DNA from: Bacillota bacterium
GTDB lineage: Bacteria; Bacillota; Dethiobacteria; DTU022
Direction of reading: 5' to 3'
Assembly (NCBI GenBank): GCA_012727685.1
Contig: JAAYGO010000290.1
Span: 1 to 17,310, forward strand
Length of the DNA stretch: 17,310 bases
Made by a program: the position numbers and the translations under genes
Part shown: piece after piece, positions 1 to 5,440 of the stretch
Numbering within the stretch: position 1 is the first letter of the stretch
Layout of the letters: every line of letters starts with the position of its first letter
Notes under the pieces: generated by a model
Told to the model about the DNA's origin: nothing
The model's database searches: none
Seen by the model: only the letters and a program-made list of their open reading frames with translations

Positions 1-649
1 CCACCACTCCGGCCAGGAGGGTGATCCCGGTCTTCCGGAACACATCCGGGCACAAGGGGGCCGAGGGGCCGATGAGGGCGATTTCCCGGGCCCGGCTGCT
101 AAGCTGAAGGATATGATCCAGGGTTTTATTCAGCAGCGTTGTCGCCGTGATGACCACCACGTCGCATTGCGGCAGGTACATATTGGCAGCCCAGTCGGGA
201 TAAACATTTTCCTCTTCCGTGCCGTTTCGTTCAAAAATGTACAATCGTGAAGCCACGCCCTTGAACCGCTCGAGGACCGGTTTAAAGTAGCCGATCATCC
301 CCAGAGTATCGCCCGGTTCAATTTTGAGCTCCTGGATCGCATCGCCCTGCCGCCAAACCGGTTCCTGCCCCTGAAAGAGAGCATTCATGATCGCCAGGCC
401 GATGGCAGCCTTGGCCAGGTTGGTGCCACCCGCCCAGGGCAAGAGCTCGGCGCAGCTCCTGCCGGCCAGCGTTCCCGCCTCCTCCACGAGGGCACACTGG
501 ATGCCCAGCTCGCGGCGGAAAGTAAAAGCCAGCCCGGCGCTGCCGTCATCGAGCAAGGCGGCCGTATAGCCAAGGCCCAGCCTCAAATCCAGCAATTTTT
601 CCCCGGCTGCCCGTTTTTCGGCAGCCTCAATCAGTGCGTCAATCAGCAT
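1..649 (-). CDS. DUF364 / DUF4213-type protein, C-terminus off the window
   Basis: This open frame runs off the left edge, so only about 216 N-terminal residues are visible. I translated it directly: it begins MLIDALIEAAEKRAAG and contains the stretches LGLGYTAALLDDG, GRSCAELLPWAGGTNLAKAA and DVVVITATTLLNKTLDHIL, then IALIGPSAPLCPDV. This matches my memory of DUF4213 (enolase-N-like fold) followed by DUF364, a Rossmann-like domain annotated as putative heavy-metal chelation and often found near molybdenum or cobalamin genes; its reaction is unknown. The ATG at 649 lies 8 bases after the stop codon of the upstream lipoprotein gene, so the two are probably translationally coupled. A GTG at 658 overlapping that stop (TAGTG) is a possible alternative start but leaves almost no room for a ribosome-binding site. 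Family assignment is fairly secure, function is not. Confidence 0.75.
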   Translation of the reverse strand, partial: MLIDALIEAAEKRAAGEKLLDLRLGLGYTAALLDDGSAGLAFTFRRELGIQCALVEEAGTLAGRSCAELLPWAGGTNLAKAAIGLAIMNALFQGQEPVWRQGDAIQELKIEPGDTLGMIGYFKPVLERFKGVASRLYIFERNGTEEENVYPDWAANMYLPQCDVVVITATTLLNKTLDHILQLSSRAREIALIGPSAPLCPDVFRKTGITLLAGVV

Positions 650-657
650 CCCATCCA

Positions 658-1644
658 CTACTCCACAACCACCCCGTCCGCGGTGAGCGAAAAGCTCATG
701 GCCGCCAGCTCTTCGGCGGTGATTGCCTGTTCATCACTTTGACCCGGATTGAGAACCAGCTCTGTCGCCAGGTATTCCGCCAGCAAATCAAGGAAGCGCT
801 GCCCCGGCACGGCCGATTCTTCATCTTCCTTTACTGCTCCCGCGAACAGGTAGGCGCTTTCGCCCCGGATTAAGACCGCCACCTTTTTCACATACATGGT
901 TTCCGGGATGTCGGGTGAGTAGAATTCCGGGGCGTTCTCACCGCTGCGGTTGATGTAATAACTCTTATCCGCCACTTCCAGAGTTTCGTGCTTTACCAGT
1001 CCGTCCGCGGCAATGAGAGTGACCCTGCTTTCCTCGTTCAAGCCCAAGAAGGCAGCCAGATCAACATCTTCCGCGCCCGCCTCGACCAGGTTTTCAAAAA
1101 TGTAAAGGGAGTTTACTGCCACTCCTGCCCCGGAAATCAACTGGATCTCCTGCAGCATTTTAATCCAGTACAAGGTTCTCACGCCGGGAATCACTACCCT
1201 TAAGGGGCGAGCCTCTTCGCGGAGCGGCCCGCCAAAGAGCTCGTAGGCCAGATACACCGGGCTGGTCCGGATAATATCTTCGGGCACTTCAACGCTGTAA
1301 CCGTCAGCCGCCACCAGCCGCACGGAGGAGTAATCCGCAAGCGAAGTACCGTGGAGCTTGAGAATTTCGTTTAGATCTACCCCTTTAAATGGGATCATCT
1401 CTTCCTCGTTCGAGGAAGTTATGCCAAAGGCTTCGCCTGATTCTGCCGGCATCGCCTTGATCTCCTCCACCGTTATTTCTACCGCTCCCCCAGGCAAACC
1501 GCTGATAATGATCTTTTCTACTGCTTCCCCGGATGGAGTAGCTTCGCCGGGGCTGTCACCCGTTGCCTGCTCCTCTCCGGAGCAGCCGGAGACGAGCAGG
1601 AGCAAGGCCAGAGATATAAAAACGAGCAATCGTCTTCTCAACAT
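658..1644 (-). CDS. Lipoprotein with a molybdopterin-oxidoreductase-like domain (no Moco cysteine seen)
   Basis: Predicted 328-residue exported lipoprotein. I start it at the ATG at 1644 rather than further upstream because GGAGGGG lies 4 bases before it and it opens directly into a signal peptide, MLRRRLLVFISLALLLL, ending in the lipobox VSGC. After an acidic, low-complexity linker, residues about 45-170 resemble the sulfite-oxidase-type molybdopterin domain (PF00174-like): FKGVDLNEILKLHG, VRLVAADGYSVEVP and, near the domain end, VRTLYWIKMLQEIQL. Catalytic members use a conserved cysteine to bind molybdenum; I see none in the expected region, so it may be non-catalytic or bind another ligand. 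The C-terminal 150 residues repeat a similar beta-rich pattern (VTLIAADG) and may be a second degenerate copy. It follows gene 1723-2295 by 78 bases, probably in one operon. Anchored on the outer face of the membrane. Confidence 0.7.
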   Translation of the reverse strand: MLRRRLLVFISLALLLLVSGCSGEEQATGDSPGEATPSGEAVEKIIISGLPGGAVEITVEEIKAMPAESGEAFGITSSNEEEMIPFKGVDLNEILKLHGTSLADYSSVRLVAADGYSVEVPEDIIRTSPVYLAYELFGGPLREEARPLRVVIPGVRTLYWIKMLQEIQLISGAGVAVNSLYIFENLVEAGAEDVDLAAFLGLNEESRVTLIAADGLVKHETLEVADKSYYINRSGENAPEFYSPDIPETMYVKKVAVLIRGESAYLFAGAVKEDEESAVPGQRFLDLLAEYLATELVLNPGQSDEQAITAEELAAMSFSLTADGVVVE

Positions 1645-1722
1645 CGTTCCCCTCCGTATCGCGTGCAAAATGAAAAAGGCCTGCCGCCAGAATCTCAAGG
1701 TGCTGGTCCGATTACGGCCCGC

Positions 1723-2295
1723 TTACTTTACCTCAATTTTGCTCAGCTTGCCGACCCATGCCTTGGGAGTGTCATCCGTAGTCACCAGCCGGACCGGACC
1801 GTTTTTCTCGTCGCCGCTCAGGTCGGCGCCGTTAACCTCGTAAGCCAGGATGGTGTTGTCGGAAAGGGCAACTTCACCGCTGATCGCCGCGCTGTAGCCA
1901 TCGGCAGCGGTCAAGGCCACTTCAACAGCCTCGCTGATACCGGCTTCCGCCAGGACCAGGTTCAACACAACCCCTTTAAAGGTGTTTTTCTCTCCCTTTG
2001 ATTCCGCTTCCAGTTCCACGGCTTCCATCTCTTTAAGCTCATTCAGCGTGATGGCAGTTTCATCGCCGGCGGGACCGACAATGGCAATCTCCCAGGCTGC
2101 TGATTCTGCAGCCCCCTCTTCTTCTGCGCCTGGCTCTTCGGTTTCTTCTTCGCCGGTTTCCTCACCGGCAGCGATATCCTCGCCGTTAAGTTCCTCTTCT
2201 TCCTCCGGGGCCTCGGCTTCCTGTGCGCAGCCGGGCACCAGGAGCAGCGCCGCTACAAGCAAGACCACCATGCTTAAATAAAAGATTTTTTTCAT
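1723..2295 (-). CDS. Small lipoprotein with a molybdopterin-oxidoreductase-like domain
   Basis: Predicted 190-residue lipoprotein. The ATG at 2295 is chosen over a TTG six bases upstream because GGGGG lies 7 bases before it and the protein then starts MKKIFYLSMVVLLVAALLL, followed by lipobox VPGC. Residues about 25-65 are a strongly acidic Glu/Ala/Gly linker. Residues about 70-190 resemble the C-terminal domain of the neighbouring lipoprotein and the sulfite-oxidase-like fold: ITLNELKEMEAVELEA, NTFKGVVLNLVLAEAG, VALTAADGYSAAISG and a closing KAWVGKLSKIEV. No cysteine remains in the mature domain, so a classical Moco ligand is absent. It is the first gene after the structured leader at 2323-2477 and a ModE-like box, which ties it to molybdenum control. 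A role in binding a pterin or a metal oxyanion at the cell surface is only inference. Confidence 0.7.
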   Translation of the reverse strand: MKKIFYLSMVVLLVAALLLVPGCAQEAEAPEEEEELNGEDIAAGEETGEEETEEPGAEEEGAAESAAWEIAIVGPAGDETAITLNELKEMEAVELEAESKGEKNTFKGVVLNLVLAEAGISEAVEVALTAADGYSAAISGEVALSDNTILAYEVNGADLSGDEKNGPVRLVTTDDTPKAWVGKLSKIEVK

Positions 2296-2322
2296 CGTCA
2301 AACCCCCTGTTCAGATAAATCT

Positions 2323-2361
2323 AAAAAATCAAACCGCCGTTCCCAATGTGGGCACGGCGGT
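2323..2361 (-). terminator. Intrinsic terminator in the leader of the lipoprotein operon
   Basis: In the minus-strand transcript an 8-bp perfect stem (ACCGCCGT with ACGGCGGT) closes a 13-base loop and is followed by TTTGATTTTTT. It lies 28 bases upstream of the ATG at 2295, between promoter and gene, so it can only act as an attenuator. Its loop (CCCACATTGGG) is exactly complementary over 11 bases to the aptamer segment at 2395-2405. Confidence 0.8.
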
Positions 2362-2385
2362 AGTGACATTAAACTGGCCGGATTA

Positions 2386-2477
2386 ACCTTCTTTCCACAT
2401 TGGGAGGCCCAACCGTTTCCAGTTAGGCCCATCGCCTGCGGGCCATAGGAGCCCCTTAGGTCCCGCAGGTCGAAGGT
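2386..2477 (-). promoter_or_regulatory. Moco-family riboswitch candidate (aptamer part)
   Basis: The minus-strand RNA folds on paper into an outer helix ACCUUC/GAAGGU, a perfect 8-bp helix CCUGCGGG/CCCGCAGG with an inner hairpin, and a 10-bp helix capped by a GAAA tetraloop (2407-2430). This is followed by GCCTCCC, five bases, then GGAAAG and the closing helix strand. The 3' half matches my memory of the E. coli moaA Moco RNA, which ends GCCTCCC, five to six bases, GGAAAGG with a P1 helix CACCU/AGGUG. The helix between P1 and the tetraloop stem differs from the E. coli form, so a tungsten-type or shortened variant is possible. A terminator follows 24 bases downstream and the controlled genes encode molybdopterin-fold proteins. 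No covariance model was run. Confidence 0.55.
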
Positions 2478-2572
2478 AAAAGATATATTTTTAAGCTGTT
2501 TGTGCTACTCCTCCTTTTAAGCGTCGAAGTAGCCAAGAACGGCAGCAGGCCTAAGCAACTGCTAAGGACAGG

Positions 2573-2596
2573 CGTTATGCATGACCGTACATTACG
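2573..2596. promoter_or_regulatory. ModE-like operator 1
   Basis: A 24-bp imperfect dyad: left arm CGTTATGCAT, right arm TACATTACG. It has the same arm sequence and overall length as the boxes at 7796 and 12879. It sits between the divergent genes starting at 2295 (minus) and 2699 (plus); with a leader of nearly 280 bases to the minus gene, it could overlap that gene's promoter. I could not place convincing -10/-35 boxes next to it. Confidence 0.6.
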
Positions 2597-2698
2597 TTTT
2601 CGACAAGGAACTGTTTTTTCCTTTTTTTAATTTATTTTTTTTGCAGTTATCCTCAGCCGTACAAAGTTCAATAACAAAAGCAAGCAGAGAAGGTCGTT

Positions 2699-3151
2699 TT
2701 GGACAGGCTGAAATATCCGGAACAACTGATCGAGTTCGGCCGGCAGGCTAAGAAAAGCCTTTGCTCCAAAAAGGAAGTCTACCGCCTGGCATCCCGGGAA
2801 CCAGGCATCCACCTCTCGGAGCACGGCGGCACCGGAGACGGGGTCATCGGGGCACTGGCAGGAGCGGAATTGCGCCTGAGCGGCAGCGATGGGCGCATTA
2901 AAGGCAAATATTTCCAAGGTCACGCCGGGAAGGTTTTAACGGCGGCCTCCATACTGGCGCAGACCAATATCGAGGAGATCAGGGATGAAGATGGTCTGCT
3001 GCTCGGCCCGGAAGAGAAAGTGCTGCTGGGCGAAAAAGTAAAAAGCGTTCTCTTAAACGGCAAAATAGTGCTGCCGGTGGAAATCAACACTGCCGCAACC
3101 GGGGGAGCCCGCTGGGCAACCTTGAGCAGAGAAAAAATCAGGAAATATTAG
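2699..3151 (+). CDS. Conserved-looking 150-aa protein of unknown function
   Basis: The gene starts with TTG at 2699, with AGAAGG five bases upstream; no nearer ATG is available. The most striking part is residues about 38-68, HLSEHGGTGDGVIGALAG followed by LRLSGSDGRIKGKY, a glycine-rich loop that resembles the nucleotide-binding part of the TiaS/COG1571 type (tRNA-Ile2 agmatinylcytidine synthetase) as I remember it, but the protein is far shorter than TiaS, so it may be a stand-alone or related domain. The remainder (residues 75-150) is a mixture of short strands and ends at a clean stop. There is no signal peptide or membrane segment. It is divergent from the lipoprotein operon and is followed 22 bases later by a strong terminator, so it is a single-gene unit. 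Coding is well supported; function is not known to me. Confidence 0.65.
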   Translation: MDRLKYPEQLIEFGRQAKKSLCSKKEVYRLASREPGIHLSEHGGTGDGVIGALAGAELRLSGSDGRIKGKYFQGHAGKVLTAASILAQTNIEEIRDEDGLLLGPEEKVLLGEKVKSVLLNGKIVLPVEINTAATGGARWATLSREKIRKY

Positions 3152-3173
3152 CGGTCAGAGTCAGGAATCCGAA

Positions 3174-3213
3174 AAGGGCTGCACTGCTGCTTAGCGGGCA
3201 GCCCTTATTTTTT
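3174..3213 (+). terminator. Intrinsic terminator after the 150-aa gene
   Basis: A perfect 9-bp stem, AAGGGCTGC with GCAGCCCTT, around a 15-base loop, followed by ATTTTTTT. It lies 22 bases after the stop codon at 3151 and separates this gene from the ModE-like box and small gene that follow. Confidence 0.9.
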
Positions 3214-3228
3214 AGGGTTCAACAGGAG

Positions 3229-3252
3229 CGTTATGCATACCAAAACAGAACA
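3229..3252. promoter_or_regulatory. ModE-like operator 2 (one strong and one weak arm)
   Basis: The left arm CGTTATGCATA is identical over 11 bases to the minus strand of the box at 7796, and the right arm ACAGAACA differs from that box's ACATAACA at one base; by eye 18 of 24 positions agree. It lies just after the terminator at 3174-3213 and 55 bases before the gene starting at 3307, where a promoter would be expected. The weak right arm makes it less certain than boxes 3 and 4. Confidence 0.5.
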
Positions 3253-3306
3253 AAACAAATAATATTGCTAGAGTACCTATGAAAATAAATGAAGGAGCAA
3301 TAAATC

Positions 3307-3501
3307 ATGGATCATTTGAAATTGCTGCAAGAAACGCTTAACCAAAAAGAGGAGAATGTCCTTGCTTATCTCCGGCACATGCGGGAAATGGAGGATAGCG
3401 AAAACAGTGAACTGGCCCACCTCTATGCCAACCTGGCCAAAGCAGAGGAAAAACATATCGCCCAGCTAAAGAGCTATCTGAACCATTCCTTTAAAGATTA
3501 G
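3307..3501 (+). CDS. Small helical protein, 64 aa, unknown function
   Basis: The ATG at 3307 is preceded by AAGGAG about ten bases upstream. The product, MDHLKLLQETLNQKEENV to the C-terminus SYLNHSFKD, is rich in Glu, Lys and Leu and should form two long amphipathic helices (residues about 2-27 and 32-60) with a short turn at DSENSEL. The spacing of Glu and His residues (AEEKHIAQL) recalls one half of a rubrerythrin or ferritin-like four-helix bundle, so a dimer could form a bundle, but the similarity is only in pattern. No cysteines, signal or membrane segment. It stands alone, with a ModE-like box upstream and the modE-like gene 243 bases downstream. I take it as a real gene because of its start, coding bias and isolation; the function is unknown. 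Confidence 0.65.
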   Translation: MDHLKLLQETLNQKEENVLAYLRHMREMEDSENSELAHLYANLAKAEEKHIAQLKSYLNHSFKD

Positions 3502-3744
3502 GGCTGCCCTTCCGTTGCCCCGATTGCCGCACCTATTTTTCGTGGCGCACCTGAAAACAGCACTGCTCCCGGTGGATAGAAAGCCAGTTCATACCTAAAA
3601 GGCATTGCTTTTAATACAATCCTCAACACTGCTTGCTGATAATATTCAGATCATTTACTTTTCCCTCACCAGGCGACAGTTTTTAGCTTAAGATAATCCC
3701 CTTAAAAAGGTAATCTGGGAAAAAGCGAGAATTTTAAAGGGGGG
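3502..3744 (+). other. Intergenic stretch before the ModE-like gene
   Basis: No gene, box or clear terminator is visible here. It is AT-rich towards its right end, where the promoter of the modE-like gene should be; GATAAT at about 3693 is a possible -10 element, but I found no good -35 at the right distance. No copy of the ModE-like dyad is present, so autoregulation through that box is not suggested. Confidence 0.4.
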
Positions 3745-4122
3745 GTGTGCAAGCTGAATTCTTTAGAAAAAAATTTACCCCAAAAAAATCTGCGGGTGAA
3801 GTGTAAAATCTGGATCGAAACAGACAACGGCGTTGTTTTTGGCGGGGGGAGACTCGCTCTCTTTCAAGCGATCATGGAATGTGGTTCCATCAATCAGGCT
3901 GCCGCAAAGCTGGGCATGTCCTACCGGGCTGCCTGGGGAAAGATTACGGCAACCGAAAAACATTTGGGCATAAAGCTGGTGGAGAGACATATAGGCGGAG
4001 TGAAAAGCGGTTCGGAACTCACTGCAGAGGCGAAGAAAATCATGGAAGCCTACCTGCAGTTTAAAAAAGAAGCGGAGGAAGCTGTGAATCGGCTCTTCCA
4101 TCAATACTTCGATAATTTATAA
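3745..4122 (+). CDS. ModE-family regulator, DNA-binding domain only
   Basis: A 125-residue protein made of the LysR-like winged helix-turn-helix of ModE. Residues about 20-55 (KIWIETDNGVVFGGGRLALF) and the following IMECGSINQAAAKLGMSY and RAAWGKITATEKHLG are typical of ModE N-domains. The C-terminal molybdate-binding TOBE/Mop domains are absent; the protein ends with an amphipathic helix (EAYLQFKKEAEEAVNRLF), perhaps for dimerisation. In E. coli, ModE binds molybdate and represses uptake genes while activating some molybdoenzyme genes. Without the sensor domains, this protein must respond in another way or act constitutively. The start is uncertain: the GTG at 3745 overlaps its own purine run (AAAGGGGGG), and a CTG at 3754 has better spacing. 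Four ModE-like dyads in the window make it the likely regulator of the neighbouring genes. It converges on the moeA-like gene. Confidence 0.85.
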   Translation: MCKLNSLEKNLPQKNLRVKCKIWIETDNGVVFGGGRLALFQAIMECGSINQAAAKLGMSYRAAWGKITATEKHLGIKLVERHIGGVKSGSELTAEAKKIMEAYLQFKKEAEEAVNRLFHQYFDNL

Positions 4123-4153
4123 ATACCCGCCAACAAGAGCGCTGAACCAATTT

Positions 4154-5392
4154 TCAGGGTAATTTCCAAATAACAACCGGATCATCTATTGCAATTTCTA
4201 CTTCTCCGGCAGGCAGTTCAATTAAACAGTTGCTTTGCGCGTGGTTTTTGATGGTTCCGCAAAACTGATTCTCAAACGGAGTGACAATAATTTGGTTGTC
4301 CTGTTCATAAGAGGCGGCCCAGATAAAGCGGCGGACCCCTCCGCGGGCAACGAGAGGTTTTGTGATCCTCCCCTGAGATCTTTCCAGCTCCTTATAGGAA
4401 CCGGACAACCTGGCGATCAGGGGGTAGAGCAGTAAATACATCGCTACAGCAGCACCCCCCGGATTGCCGGAAAGTCCGAACAGGAGCTGCCCCTCTTTTA
4501 CGGCGGCGACTACAGGCGCCCCGGGACGAATGGCCACCTTGCTGAATAACCTTAAGGCGCCGCTCGTTTCCATCGCCTCCCTGACAAAATCGTAAGCGCC
4601 GGAAGCGGTCCCTCCCGTGGAAATGACCAGCGGCAACTCTAAACGCTGCGCTTTTTCATAAACCTTCAGGACATCTGCAACGCGATCCTTAACCAGACCC
4701 AGGTTTACGGGGATGCCGCCTGCCTGGCGAACAATTTCGGCCAGGGTATAGATATTTGATACCCTGATTTGGCCTTGTTTCCGCTCGCCGCACGCTTCAA
4801 CCAGTTCATTGCCGGTGGCAAAAATCCCGATTTTCGGTTTGGCATAGACCGGAACCGGATCAAAACCTAAAGTGGCCAGGACGCCGAGGTGAGCAGCGGT
4901 AAGGACCGTTCCAGCATTAAGCAGATGCTCGCCGGCGGCAATATCTTCGCCCCGGAAAGAGATGCCCTCCCCGGCGGCGACCTTCCGCTTGATCATTACC
5001 ATCTGGGCGCTGCCGGGCGTGCCCCCGGTTTCTATCACTTCCTCTTTTTTAATGACGCTGTCGGCCCCTTCCGGCAAAGGGGCGCCGGTAAAAATTTTGG
5101 CCGCCTTGCCAGGGGCCAGCGGCTGCCGCGGAACTGCACCGGCGGCGATCGTATCCACGATCTCCAGTTTTACAGGGTCACTCTCCCTAGCCCCCTTTGT
5201 ATCCGCCGCTAGCAGGGCAAAGCCATCCACCAGGGAGCGGTCAAAAGGGGGGACGCTCTCTGCAGCAATTACGGTCTGAGCCAGCACCCTTCCGCCCGCT
5301 TCCCACAGCTTCACTGTTTCGATTGTCTTTCCAGATAACAGAGGTTGCAGCTTTTCGGCAATAAGTTCCCGTGCATTTTCCAGTGAAATCAC
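4154..5392 (-). CDS. moeA: MoeA-type molybdopterin molybdenumtransferase, variant
   Basis: MoeA removes AMP from adenylylated molybdopterin and inserts molybdate (or tungstate) to give Moco. The 412-residue protein is chosen to start at the GTG at 5392, because GGAGG lies seven bases upstream and the first conserved residues follow (VISLENARELIAEKLQPLL). Recognisable elements in order are PPFDRSLVDGFAL, IFTGAPLPEGADSVIKKEE, a FRGEDIAAGE segment, FATGNELVE, STGGTASGAYDFVREAM and LSGNPGGAAVAMYLLLYPL. Compared with E. coli MoeA, several usually conserved positions differ: VDG for MDG, SGAYD for SVG(D/E), AIRPGAP for AIKPGKP and LSGNP for LPGNP. It is therefore probably a specialised paralogue, perhaps dedicated to the hydroxylase encoded nearby. 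It is the last gene of the xdhC-like operon, 48 bases after the NTPase-methyltransferase gene. Confidence 0.88.
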   Translation of the reverse strand: MISLENARELIAEKLQPLLSGKTIETVKLWEAGGRVLAQTVIAAESVPPFDRSLVDGFALLAADTKGARESDPVKLEIVDTIAAGAVPRQPLAPGKAAKIFTGAPLPEGADSVIKKEEVIETGGTPGSAQMVMIKRKVAAGEGISFRGEDIAAGEHLLNAGTVLTAAHLGVLATLGFDPVPVYAKPKIGIFATGNELVEACGERKQGQIRVSNIYTLAEIVRQAGGIPVNLGLVKDRVADVLKVYEKAQRLELPLVISTGGTASGAYDFVREAMETSGALRLFSKVAIRPGAPVVAAVKEGQLLFGLSGNPGGAAVAMYLLLYPLIARLSGSYKELERSQGRITKPLVARGGVRRFIWAASYEQDNQIIVTPFENQFCGTIKNHAQSNCLIELPAGEVEIAIDDPVVIWKLP

Positions 5393-5440
5393 GGTAAAAC
5401 CTCCGTTCTTAAGCCCTTCAGCCATGGCCGCGGCGTTACA

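Noticed and set aside
1645..1722. Possible terminator between the two lipoprotein genes (GGCGGCAGGCC then TTTTT)
   Set aside because: The stem is too short and imperfect; the genes are more likely co-transcribed.
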